Positions 33,325 through 41,225 of a stretch of 64,000 nucleotides of DNA are shown piece by piece. Position 1 is the first letter of the stretch; each line of letters opens with the position of its first letter. The translations under genes were made by a program, and so were the position numbers. The stretch lies in the NCBI RefSeq assembly GCF_018531465.1, contig NZ_JAHDTF010000028.1, positions 84,437 through 148,436 of the forward strand, given 5' to 3'. The notes under the pieces were generated by a model. The model did no database searches and was not told the origin of the DNA. It saw only the letters and a program-made list of their open reading frames with translations. The DNA comes from Sphaerisporangium fuscum (GTDB lineage: Bacteria; Actinomycetota; Actinomycetes; Streptosporangiales; Streptosporangiaceae).

Positions 33325-34180
33325 TCACCGAGGGGGAAGGGCCCCGCGCTGTGGCGCTGGTCGCCGGCGGTCGCGCGAGACTCGGCCTTCGTGCCAGATC
33401 GGAATGGGGTTCTCCTGGACGTGGCCGTCGGCACGGAAGATCAGATAGCGATCGAAGTCAGCGGCGAACCAGCGGTCGTGGGAAACGGCCAGCACCGTGC
33501 CGGCGTATTCCTCCAGGGCGTCTTGCAGCGCTTGGGCGCTGGCCAGGTCGAGGTTGTCGGTTGGCTCGTCCAGGAGCAGCAGCGTGCAGCCGGACAGTTC
33601 CAAGAGCAGGATCTGCAGCCGGGCCTGTTGCCCGCCGGACAGGGTCTCGAACCGCTGGCGTCCGGCGGGCGCGAGTTCATAGCGTGCCAGCGCCCGCATC
33701 GCGTCGTTCAGGGTGCACGCGTGCTCGGTCACGATGATCTCTGCCGGGGTTCGCCCGTTCAGGTCGGGACGGGCGTGGGTCTGGACGAAGTGGCCTGGGG
33801 TGACGCGAGCGCCGAGCCGTACCAGGCCCCGGTGCGGCACATCGGGGGATGGCAGGCCGGCGAGAAGGCACAGGAACCGGGACTTGCCAGAGCCGTTGGA
33901 GCCGAGCACCGCGACGCGTTCGCCGTACCAGACCTCCAGGTCGAACGGTTTCATCAAACCGGTCAGCTCGAGGCCTTCGCACATGATCGCGCGTTTGCCG
34001 GTCCGGCCACCGCGCAGCCGCATCCGGACCCGTTGCTCCCGCGGCGGACTCTGCGGGGGGCCGGCTTCTTCGAACCGGGTCAGCCGGGCCGGTCGCGTCG
34101 CTGCCGCAGGTGGTCGTCGGCGGCTCGCCGGGCGGTGGCCCGCGCGTTCCGCAGGTCGGCGATCCGCGCAAGGCCACCGT
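33325..34180 (-). pseudogene. ABC-F ATPase remnant (C-terminal half only, frameshifted)
   Basis: The main frame encodes RLTRFEEAGPP, REQRVRMRLRGGRTGKRAIMC, Walker A LGSNGSGKS, signature LSGGQQARL and Walker B LLLLDEPTDNLD, ending in the HDRWF switch region: one complete ABC domain with the ABC-F style DNLDL. Full ABC-F ribosome-protection/resistance proteins have two such domains (~540 aa). The linker sequence RIADLRNARATARRAADDHLR lies in a different frame around 34090-34180, showing a frameshift, and the first ABC domain is absent. Translation from the internal Met (MRLRGG...) is possible, but function is doubtful. Confidence 0.65.
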
Positions 34181-34246
34181 CGGGAGAGGGGGCCGAACAC
34201 CGACAGCCCTGGCCAAAGGGCAGACCCTAGCAAGGGGGTTGTCCTT

Positions 34247-34302
34247 CATGTCGCCACCCTCTATCTTGGAATAGTCGTTCCAAGATAGAGGGTGGCGACA
34301 TG
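34247..34302. repeat. Perfect 25-bp inverted repeat with mirrored start signals
   Basis: Arms 34247-34271 and 34278-34302 are perfect complements around the 6-bp spacer TAGTCG. The inner part TTGGAA-TAGTCG-TTCCAA resembles TetR operators. Each arm also contains GAGGGTGGCGACATG, that is, a ribosome-binding site and ATG, so both strands begin identical reading starts: the tetR gene on plus and an ATG at 34249 on minus that points toward the ABC-F remnant. Confidence 0.85.
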
Positions 34303-34899
34303 CCCGACATCAAACACTTCGATCCCGATGCGACTCTCGACCAGGTGGTGCGCCTGTTCTGGCAGCGCGGGGCCGACACCACCGGCGTCGCCGAGGTCGT
34401 CCAGGCGACGGGGCTCAGCCGCTCCAGCCTGTACGCGACCTTCGGCGGCAAGGCGCAGTTGCAGGCCGCCGCGCTGGGCCGCTACCTGGAGCGGCAGTCA
34501 CGGCCGGTGTTCGACGCCCTGGCCGCCGACACCCGCGGCGTGCCTGCCGTCGCCGCGTTCTTCGAGCGGCTGGTGGCGGCCCGGTGCAGCGGCGAGCACG
34601 CTCGCTGGGGATGCCTGGTCACCAACACCCATGCCACGGCCGGCGGTGGCCTGCCGGAGATCCGGGAGATTCTCGATCGCCACCACGACGCGCTGCGGGC
34701 GGCGATGCGCACCGCGCTGGAGGCCGCGCGTACGAAGGGCCAGCTCAGGTCCGGTCTGGATCTGGAGGCGGCCGCCGAAGCGCTGACCCTGCAGGCGTAC
34801 GCGGTCAACCTGCGCTCACGAGCCGGTGCCGAGGCGGGCGTCCTGCTGGCGGGCGTGCGCGCCGTTCTCGATGGATTCACCACTACCGAGGAGAGATGA
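34300..34899 (+). CDS. TetR-family transcriptional regulator
   Basis: A 199-aa regulator. The helix-turn-helix at about 24-60 reads TTGVAEVVQATGLSRSSLYATFGGKAQLQAAALGRYL, a TetR type often found next to oxidoreductase or carboxymuconolactone genes. The C-terminal domain includes a conserved-looking WGCLVTNTHATA. The ATG and ribosome-binding site are inside the right arm of the 25-bp inverted repeat, so the protein probably represses its own translation unit. Its stop overlaps the start region of the AhpD/CMD-type gene, making a two-gene operon. Confidence 0.9.
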   Translation: MPDIKHFDPDATLDQVVRLFWQRGADTTGVAEVVQATGLSRSSLYATFGGKAQLQAAALGRYLERQSRPVFDALAADTRGVPAVAAFFERLVAARCSGEHARWGCLVTNTHATAGGGLPEIREILDRHHDALRAAMRTALEAARTKGQLRSGLDLEAAAEALTLQAYAVNLRSRAGAEAGVLLAGVRAVLDGFTTTEER

Positions 34900-35462
34900 T
34901 GAGCGGTTTTCGCACCTACGACGAGAGTGACGCGCCCGAGGACGCCCGGCCGATGCTGGAGGCGGCCAAGAAGCGGATGGGCTTCGTGACCACGCTGAAC
35001 GGGGTGATGGCCGAGTCCCCCGAACTGCTGGCCGGCTACAACGCGCTGGCCGAGCAGTTCGGCAAGTCGTCGCTGCCGGCGGCGGCCAAGCAGGTGGTGC
35101 TGATCACGGCCAGCGTGGCCAACGGTTGTGAGTACTGCGTGGCCGCGCACTCCACCCTGGCGCTGCGCGCCCGGGTGCCGGCCGAGGTGGTCGAGGCCCT
35201 GCGTGCCGGCCGGCCGCTGGCCGACGAGGCGCTGGAGGCGGTGCGCCGCCTGACCCGTGCGATGGTGACGCAGCGCGGCTGGGTGGACGAGGCCGAGATC
35301 GAGGCGTTCCTGGCCGCCGGGCACACCCGCCGCCACGTGCTGGACGTCGTGCTCGGGGTCGGCATGAAGACGCTGTCGAACTACACCAACCACATCGCCT
35401 GTACGCCGCTGGATCCGGCCTGGGCCGGCCAGGAGTGGAGACGGGAACAGGCGGCAGTGTGA
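34899..35462 (+). CDS. Carboxymuconolactone decarboxylase/AhpD-fold protein
   Basis: A 187-aa alkylhydroperoxidase-like protein. The redox motif C77-E-Y-C80 with H84 (NGCEYCVAAHS) is the AhpD core: a thiol pair plus a proton-relay histidine that reduces peroxides or acts as a peroxidase-linked partner. ATGs at 34896 and 34899 are both possible; the second gives a better distance to AGGAG. It overlaps the tetR stop. It also lies near an oxidoreductase and an ECF41 sigma factor, the gene set typical for ECF41 neighbourhoods, so it may belong to that stress circuit. Confidence 0.88.
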   Translation: MSGFRTYDESDAPEDARPMLEAAKKRMGFVTTLNGVMAESPELLAGYNALAEQFGKSSLPAAAKQVVLITASVANGCEYCVAAHSTLALRARVPAEVVEALRAGRPLADEALEAVRRLTRAMVTQRGWVDEAEIEAFLAAGHTRRHVLDVVLGVGMKTLSNYTNHIACTPLDPAWAGQEWRREQAAV

Positions 35463-35587
35463 TCCGCGCCGGTCAGGCCCCGGTGTCGTCACGGTGCGAC
35501 CGGGCGACGCCAGGGCGCCAGGCCCGACCCCAGGCGAGCCACTGCCCCCGGCAGGCCACAGGCCCAGCATGATCACGATCTAGGCGG

Positions 35588-36781
35588 CTACGCGAGTGCC
35601 TTCTCGGCGGGCAGATCCGGCGCGGGGGCCAGGCGGCGCTTGCGCTTGGGCAGGCCGAAGGTCGGGTGCGAGTTGGCCCACAGCGACATCTTGAGGATGC
35701 CCGCCTTGACCCGCGCGGCCTTCCGGCCGCCCACATACGTCGGTTTTGCTTGCCCTTCGTCGTCGACCAGCTGCAGGATCCCGTCTTGCCGCCCGAGGCT
35801 GATGTGGTTGTAGGAGTAGACCAGCTTGGTCTTCGCGATCTTGCGGCCGGTCAGGCGTCCCACGATCGCGTGGATCGCCTGCCCGCCGGTGTAGCCCGCC
35901 GACGCGCAGGACATCGGCAGCGGCCGGCCGTTGTCGCCGATGGCGTAGGCGCTGTCGCCGGCGGCGTAGACGTTCGGATGCGAGACCGACCGCATGACGC
36001 GATCGACGACGATGCGACCGTTCTCGGTGACCTTCAGCCCGCCGGCGGCGGCGACGGGGTCGACCGCGAACCCGGCCGTCCACACGGTCGCGTCGGACGC
36101 CAGGGCGGTCCCGTCGACGCACAGCACCCGCGTCGCCTCGACGGTGTCGACGCCGGTGTGCTCCAGGACGGTGATGCCCAGCCGGTCGCAGGCCTGGCGT
36201 AGGTGGCCGCGGGCTCCGGCGGAGAGCCGGGCGCCCAGCTCGCCGCGAGCGACGAGCGCCACAGAGAGGCCGGGCCGGGCTTCGGCGATCTCGGTGGCGC
36301 TCTCGATACCGGTCAGCCCGTCGCCGACGACCACCACGCTCCCGCCCCGCCCCCGCTCGCTCAGGCTGTCCAGGCGCTCGCGCAGGCGCAGCGCCGAGGG
36401 CCGGGCGGCGACGTCGAAGGCGTGCTCGGCCACCCCGGGGACACCCTCGACGGCACCGTGGCTGCCGAGCGCGTAGACAAGTGTGTCGTAGCCGAGCTCG
36501 CCGCCGCTGTCGGCCACGGCGACGAGCTGCCGCTCGGGGTCGACGGCGGTGACACCGGCCACGCGTAGCCGTATCCCGGTGCCCGCGAAGACGTCGGCGA
36601 GCTTTTGCGTCCTGATCTCCTGGCCGGCCGCGAGCTGGTGCAGCCGCAGCCGCTCGACGAAGTCCGGCACGGCGTTCACCACGGTGATCCTGGTGTCCTT
36701 CGGGGACAGCCGGCGGGCCAGGTTCCCGGCTACATAGGCCCCGGCATAGCCGGCGCCGAGGACGACGATGCGGTGCTTCAT
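35588..36781 (-). CDS. NADH dehydrogenase-like FAD/NAD(P) oxidoreductase
   Basis: A 397-aa pyridine-nucleotide disulfide-family flavoprotein, Ndh type. MKHRIVVLGAGYAGAYVAG binds FAD, SVVVVGDGLTGIESATEIAE binds NAD(P)H, and VYAAGDSAYAI is the C-terminal FAD motif. It lacks a CxxC disulfide and a long C-terminal membrane anchor. The ATG at 36781 is chosen; longer frames into the sigma-factor promoter are not credible. It is divergent from the ECF41 sigma gene, and its upstream region has TGTCACA-N16-CGCC (36907-36933, minus strand), so it may be transcribed by that sigma factor. Confidence 0.88.
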   Translation of the reverse strand: MKHRIVVLGAGYAGAYVAGNLARRLSPKDTRITVVNAVPDFVERLRLHQLAAGQEIRTQKLADVFAGTGIRLRVAGVTAVDPERQLVAVADSGGELGYDTLVYALGSHGAVEGVPGVAEHAFDVAARPSALRLRERLDSLSERGRGGSVVVVGDGLTGIESATEIAEARPGLSVALVARGELGARLSAGARGHLRQACDRLGITVLEHTGVDTVEATRVLCVDGTALASDATVWTAGFAVDPVAAAGGLKVTENGRIVVDRVMRSVSHPNVYAAGDSAYAIGDNGRPLPMSCASAGYTGGQAIHAIVGRLTGRKIAKTKLVYSYNHISLGRQDGILQLVDDEGQAKPTYVGGRKAARVKAGILKMSLWANSHPTFGLPKRKRRLAPAPDLPAEKALA

Positions 36782-36906
36782 GTGTTGCTCCTGTCGGCTG
36801 GCTTGCTCAAGGTGAGTCGACTCGGCCCTTGGCCATTGCGACGGGGCCATCGCTCGGGGAGTTGTGTGCCGCGCGCATCGTCGGCGCGGCGTCCTGACGA
36901 CCATGC

Positions 36907-36933
36907 GGCGTCGGCGCCCCGAGCTTTGTGACA
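36907..36933 (-). promoter_or_regulatory. ECF41-like promoter for the oxidoreductase
   Basis: Reading the minus strand: TGTCACA, 16 nt, CGCC. ECF41 promoters are described as TGTCACA in the -35 and CGTC in the -10; here the -10 has one change. The -10 element is about 126 nt from the oxidoreductase ATG. Confidence 0.5.
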
Positions 36934-36967
36934 GCGCCGTCATGTGACGTGTGTCACCGAGCACGGG

Positions 36968-36994
36968 TGTCACACAGCGGTGGGCGCCGACGCC
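36968..36994 (+). promoter_or_regulatory. ECF41-like promoter for the sigma-factor gene
   Basis: TGTCACA, 16 nt, CGCC on the plus strand, 45 nt upstream of the sigma start. It shares the ending GGCGCCGACGCC with the minus-strand promoter at 36907-36933, so the two face outward as a matched pair. Autoregulation is inferred. Confidence 0.5.
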
Positions 36995-37039
36995 TTGTGC
37001 ATGGAGCAGGATTTGCGGGTGAACAGGCAGGAGCCAGGT

Positions 37040-37981
37040 ATGAACGAGCCCAAGGGCGCAACGACGGGCACAGCCGAGCCGGTGGCCGGTGGCGGTCGGA
37101 CGGGCCCGGCGACCGAGGCATTCCTCGCCCACCGCAACCTGCTGTTCACCGTCGCGTACGAGATGCTCGGCTCGGCGGCCGACGCCGAGGACGCCCTGCA
37201 GGAGACCTGGCTACGGTGGGTCAAGGTCGACCTTCGCCAGGTCTCCGACCACCGCGCCTACCTGGTGCGGATCGCCACCCGGCGCTCGCTCGACCGGCTG
37301 CGCGTCATGAGGCGCCGCAAGGAGGAGTATGTCGGCCCGTGGCTGCCCGAGCCGCTGCTCACCGCGCCGGACGTGGCCGACGACGTCGAGCTCGCCGAGA
37401 GCGTGTCGATGGCGCTGATGCTCGTCCTGGAGACGCTGTCGCCGACGGAGCGCGCCGTGTTCGTGCTGCGCGAGGTCTTCGACATCGGCTACGAGGAGAT
37501 CGCGGCCGCGGTCGGCAAGACGCCGGCGACCGTACGTCAGATCGCGCACCGGGCCCGTCGGCACGTCGATGCTCGGCGGCCGCGCCAGGCGGTCTCCCCG
37601 CGCCAGGCCCGGGCGGCTCTGGAGTCGTTCCAGCGCGCGCTCGAGACCAGGGACCTGCAGGGCCTGCTTGACGTGCTCGCCCCCGAGGTGGTCCTGGTGA
37701 GCGACGGCGGCGGCGTCAAGCAGGCCGCGCCGTGGCCGATCACCGGCGCCGACAAGGTGGCCCGCATGATCGTCCGCGGTCTCGGCAAAGCCCGAATCGC
37801 GCTCACCAGCGAGCCGACCGTGGTCAACGGCAACCCGGCACTCCTGCTCCACGTGGACGGCGAGTTCGACGGCGTCATAGCAGTCCGGGTCGAGGACGCC
37901 CGCATCACCGGCCTCTATTACGTCCGCAACCCGCAGAAGCTGACCCGCATCGCGTCCGAGACCCCTCTCACGCTGAGGTAG
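37040..37981 (+). CDS. ECF41-type RNA polymerase sigma factor with SnoaL-like C-terminal domain
   Basis: A 313-aa extracytoplasmic-function sigma factor. Sigma2 (LLFTVAYEMLGSAADAEDALQETWLRW) and sigma4 (LSPTERAVFVLREVFDIGYEEIAAAVGKTPATVRQIAHRARRHV) are complete. The last ~110 residues form an NTF2/SnoaL-like extension ending YYVRNPQKLTRI, matching the NPDKL-type motif by which ECF41 proteins self-regulate without a separate anti-sigma. The ATG at 37040 follows AGGAG by 7 nt. ECF41 genes typically sit beside carboxymuconolactone decarboxylase, oxidoreductase or epimerase genes, as here. Confidence 0.92.
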   Translation: MNEPKGATTGTAEPVAGGGRTGPATEAFLAHRNLLFTVAYEMLGSAADAEDALQETWLRWVKVDLRQVSDHRAYLVRIATRRSLDRLRVMRRRKEEYVGPWLPEPLLTAPDVADDVELAESVSMALMLVLETLSPTERAVFVLREVFDIGYEEIAAAVGKTPATVRQIAHRARRHVDARRPRQAVSPRQARAALESFQRALETRDLQGLLDVLAPEVVLVSDGGGVKQAAPWPITGADKVARMIVRGLGKARIALTSEPTVVNGNPALLLHVDGEFDGVIAVRVEDARITGLYYVRNPQKLTRIASETPLTLR

Positions 37982-38054
37982 TCCTTCAGCCGCCGTGTCT
38001 TGACCACGATTCCGGGGCCAGTGTGGAGCACCCCGAGCGAAGGCATCACACATA

Positions 38055-38066
38055 CGTACCGGTACG
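38055..38066. promoter_or_regulatory. Perfect palindrome CGTACCGGTACG
   Basis: A 12-bp uninterrupted palindrome 73 bp after the sigma-factor stop and upstream of the P450 fragment. It has the same arms as the spaced repeat at 14785-14809. It may be a leftover operator of the deleted P450 gene. Confidence 0.3.
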
Positions 38067-38099
38067 CCCCGTAGATCACGCAAACCTGGTAGTCGAGGA

Positions 38100-38270
38100 G
38101 TCGTCGCGCTGCTCACCCACCCGCAGCAACTGGCCCTGATCACCGCCGATTCAGAAAAGACGCCCATGGCCGTGGAGGAACTGCTGCGCCACTTCACCGT
38201 CGCCGACGGAGTCACCTCCCGGCCGGCCGCCGAAGACGTGCAGATCGGCGGGATGGTGAGCGGGACATGA
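38100..38270 (+). pseudogene. Cytochrome P450 fragment (I-to-K helix region)
   Basis: The frame from 38100 reads VVALLTHPQQLALITADSEK, then MAVEELLRHFTVADGVTSRPAAEDVQIGG, the segment of a bacterial P450 between the I helix and the K-helix ExxR (here EELLR) plus the following strand. There is no start codon, no haem-binding Cys region follows, and it stops at 38270. It is unrelated in detail to the intact P450 at the left end, so it is the relic of another P450 gene. Confidence 0.62.
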
Positions 38271-38289
38271 CACGGATGAAAGCCGACAC

Positions 38290-38497
38290 CGACCTCTGCG
38301 CCGGTACCCGATGCCGTCATCCATGCGAGGTCGACGTCGGGGTCGCCGGCGGTACGACCGGCGGGAGTCACGACCAGGCCGGCGCGTTCGTGGTGGCGGA
38401 GGGTGTGCACGCGGCGGGCGGCCTCGGCGATGTTCAGGCCCGCCTGGCGGTCGGAGCGAGTAGGCCCGGGTACCGGCTGCGGATTGACTTCGAGCAC
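38290..38497 (-). pseudogene. MerR-family regulator remnant
   Basis: From the minus-strand ATG at 38497 the product contains LNIAEAARRV, then HTLRHHERAGLVVTPAGRTAG. This resembles the MerR N-terminus (IxEAARRTGLSxHTLRYYERAGLL) with the residues between ARR and HTLR deleted and the rest of the protein lost. It faces the MFS gene, whose original regulator it may have been. Identification rests on a short motif. Confidence 0.42.
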
Positions 38498-38576
38498 GCT
38501 CTAAAACCTAGCTTCGGGTCGATCACCGAGAAGCCCGCACTGCCGATCGCCGGCAGTGTCCCCCGAATGGATCCCC

Positions 38577-40031
38577 ATGCCCGAATTGAGTCAACGCCGC
38601 CGATACCTGGTCCTCGCGATCTGCTGCGCCGGCATCGTCGTCGTGGTGATGGACATCTCCATCGTCAACGTCGCGCTGCCGGCGATCCGCCGCGACCTGC
38701 ACGCCTCAGAATCCGGCCTGCAATGGACGGTCGACGCCTACACCCTGGTACTGGCGAGCTTCCTGGTACTGGCCGGTTCCACCGCCGACCGGGCCGGCCG
38801 CCGGCGCATCTTCCAGGTCGGCCTGGCCGCATTCGGGCTCGGCTCGCTGCTGTGCGGCCTGGCGCCGAGCATCGGCTGGCTGATCGCAGCCCGGGCGCTG
38901 CAGGCCGCCGGCGGCACGATGCTCAACCCGGTGGCGATGGCGATCACCGCCAACACGTTCCCGGACCCGGCTGAGCGAGCCCGAGCCATCGGCGTGTTCG
39001 GCTCGATGTCCGGCCTGTCGCTGGCGCTGGGACCGATCATCGGCGGCACCCTGGTCGACGGCTGGGGCTGGCGCTTCGTCTTCTGGATCAACGTACCGAT
39101 CGTGGCCGCCGCGATCGCGTGCGCTGCGCTGTTCGTGCCCGAGTCCCGTGCCTCCCGGGCGCGCCGATCCGACCCGGTGGGCCAGATTCTGGTGATCCTG
39201 GTGCTCGGCAGCGTCGTCTACGCGATCATCGAGTCGAAAGAGCTGGGCTGGAGTTCACCGGTCATCCTCGGCCTGCTCGCCGTCGCCGTGCTCGGCGTGC
39301 TGGGCATCCTCGGCTACGAACCGCGCCGTGCCGACCCGCTGCTGGAGTTGCGCCTGTTTCGCAGTGTGCCGTTCAGCGCAGCGATCCTGATGGCGCTCTT
39401 CGCCCTGTGCGGGTTCAGCGCGTTCCTGTTCGTCTCCACCCAGTACCTGCAGGACGTACGCGGCATGTCGGCGCTGACGGCCGGACTGTGCATGCTCCCG
39501 GTCGGGCTGCTGGTCGTGGCGCTCTCCCCGCGCACCGGACGACTGGTCGGCGCGCGCGGCCCCAAGCTCCCGCTGACGGTCGCCGGAGCCGCACTGGCCA
39601 TGGGCGGTGCCGCGTCGCTCTGGCTCGGACCGGTCACCCCGCTGTCGGCCGTGCTCGCGACGTATCTGCTATTCGGCATCTTCCTGGGCACCGTCAACCC
39701 GCCCATCACCAACACGGCGGTCTCCGGAATGCCGCGCTCGATGGCCGGAGTGGCCGCCTCATTGGCCTCCACCGGCCGGCAGACGGGCACCACCCTGGGC
39801 GTCGCGATCGCCGGAACAATCGTGGGACCAGCCCTGGCCCGCGGCGGAACGGCCTACACCCGTGCGGAGCACGGCGTGTGGTGGCTCGTACTCGGACTCG
39901 GCGTCGGCATCCTGATCCTTGCGCTACTCAGCACCGGGCGCCGGGCCATGGACACCGCCGGGCAGGCGGCGGCACTGTTCGAGGAGGTGGACCATGACAC
40001 GGAGTCTCGAACCGCCTCCCTGCGCCGCTGA
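38577..40031 (+). CDS. MFS efflux transporter (DHA2, 14-TM type)
   Basis: A 484-aa inner-membrane drug:proton antiporter. It shows MDISIVNVALPAIRRDLHASESGLQWTVDAYTLVLASFLVLAGSTADRAGRRRIF (TM1-2 plus motif A) and motif C-like GPIIGGTLVDGWGWRFVFWINVP in TM5-6. About 14 hydrophobic segments are present, followed by a short acidic tail. ATG at 38577; a GTG at 38556 is less likely. It follows a MerR remnant, so its own regulator may be lost. It is a paralogue in type, not in detail, of the pump at 11.3-12.8 kb. Confidence 0.9.
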   Translation: MPELSQRRRYLVLAICCAGIVVVVMDISIVNVALPAIRRDLHASESGLQWTVDAYTLVLASFLVLAGSTADRAGRRRIFQVGLAAFGLGSLLCGLAPSIGWLIAARALQAAGGTMLNPVAMAITANTFPDPAERARAIGVFGSMSGLSLALGPIIGGTLVDGWGWRFVFWINVPIVAAAIACAALFVPESRASRARRSDPVGQILVILVLGSVVYAIIESKELGWSSPVILGLLAVAVLGVLGILGYEPRRADPLLELRLFRSVPFSAAILMALFALCGFSAFLFVSTQYLQDVRGMSALTAGLCMLPVGLLVVALSPRTGRLVGARGPKLPLTVAGAALAMGGAASLWLGPVTPLSAVLATYLLFGIFLGTVNPPITNTAVSGMPRSMAGVAASLASTGRQTGTTLGVAIAGTIVGPALARGGTAYTRAEHGVWWLVLGLGVGILILALLSTGRRAMDTAGQAAALFEEVDHDTESRTASLRR

Positions 40032-40154
40032 TGATCGGCGGCGAGGCACCGACCCGGTGTCGCGGCAATGCCGGCGCATCCCGACCCGCGAGTCTTCCTC
40101 GTCCTGGATGCAGGCGGGGGATGGGAGGGCGGGCAGTAGCAGGGCGGCGGTCGC

Positions 40155-40235
40155 CTACATCGGGTCGGGGTGGATGATCGCGCCGGGGATGGCGCGTTCG
40201 GCGATGGCGGCCAGGTGGTGGCGGGTGCGGGGGAG
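40155..40235 (-). pseudogene. C-terminal fragment related to the hypothetical gene at 53350-54108
   Basis: The minus-strand frame ends AAIAERAIPGAIIHPDPM followed by a stop; the intact gene ends AAIAERTIPGAIVRPDPM (14 of 18 identical). Only about 27 codons are recognisable. The remaining 40032-40354 stretch contains no supported gene. It indicates a lost second copy. Confidence 0.6.
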
Positions 40236-40354
40236 TGACGCTCGGGGGCGAGCCAGGGAGCTTCTTTCTGGCCCTCGGTATCCCTCATGCCGTGACGAGC
40301 CGTGGCGCTGTGCGAGTGCATGTCGCGCGGCGGGCGCGCGATAGGTTCCCCGTC

Positions 40355-40900
40355 ATGGCTGATTTCGGACCTGTTGCCTGGCCACCGGCCCCGATCAACA
40401 CCGACCGGCTCGTGCTCCGGGAGTCCGAAGCCCGGGACCGTGCGGCGTTCATCGAGTTGTTCGCCTCGCCGGAGGTGGGCGTCCACGTCGGTGGTGCCCG
40501 ACCGCGTGACGAGCTCGAGCGCGAGGTGCCCGAGGTGCCCGGGCGGCGCCCCGGCTTCTTCGTGATCGACCTGGACGGCGCGATGATAGGCATGGTCACG
40601 CTCGATCGGCGCGACGCGGAGCGTCAGGGGCGCGTCCGTCCGGACGGCGGGGAGATCGAGCTCGGCTACATGTTCCTGCCAACGGCGTGGGGGCGCGGGT
40701 ACGCCGCCGAGGCCTGCCGGGCGGCGCTCGGCTGGTTCGAGGACGCGTGTCCCGGCGAGCCGGTGGTGCTCTGCACCCAGACTGCCAACGACCGTGCGAT
40801 GCGCCTCGCGGCGAAGCTGGGGTTCACCGAGGTGGAGCGGTTCGAGGAGTACGGAGCCGAGCAGTGGTTCGGCGTGTGGTCCCCGGTGGTGGACAGGTAG
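40355..40900 (+). CDS. GNAT-family N-acetyltransferase (RimJ/RimL type)
   Basis: A 181-aa acetyl-CoA-dependent acyltransferase. It follows the RimJ/RimL layout: INTDRLVLRESEARDRAAFIELFASPEV, a central beta sheet, the acetyl-CoA loop ELGYMFLPTAWGRGYAAEACRAAL, and VVLCTQTANDRAMRLAAKLGFTEVERFEEYG. These enzymes acetylate N-terminal amines or small amines; the target is unknown. The ATG at 40355 follows a modest AGGTTCC. It stands alone. Confidence 0.9.
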   Translation: MADFGPVAWPPAPINTDRLVLRESEARDRAAFIELFASPEVGVHVGGARPRDELEREVPEVPGRRPGFFVIDLDGAMIGMVTLDRRDAERQGRVRPDGGEIELGYMFLPTAWGRGYAAEACRAALGWFEDACPGEPVVLCTQTANDRAMRLAAKLGFTEVERFEEYGAEQWFGVWSPVVDR

Positions 40901-41225
40901 CGGCCCAGAGACACCCGGAAGCAGCACCGGCTCTTGCTTCAGCCCCGTGACCGCGTGGTTCAGGCGTCTTCAGCGCCGGCCAGGGGAATCAAGTCCGGAG
41001 ATCCGGGACCGGAGGGCCGAACGGTGCACTTGAGTACGGTGGTTCACGGACAGGGCGCGTCCGGTGTGATCACCGCCATCCAGGCGCACATGGACACCAC
41101 CGCGCTGGGCCGCCCGCTGCACGCGATCATCCGGGTCCGGCTGGGTGGCCCAACCGCGACCTGGTCCACACCCTGTTCGATCGGCTGGTCGAGACACCCG
41201 AAGAAGCCGGCGGGCCGACGCTCTG
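40901..41225. other. Intergenic stretch, no gene supported
   Basis: Fragmentary protein-like runs appear on the plus strand around 41060-41200 (AIQAHMDTTALGRPLHAIIRVRL, then LVHTLFDRLVETPEEAGGPTL in another frame), possibly one decayed gene. I do not recognise it. Confidence 0.3.

Noticed and set aside
34247..34302. The 25-bp inverted repeat as terminal repeats of a mobile element
   Set aside because: Only 6 bp separate the arms, so there is no element between them; no target duplication was seen.
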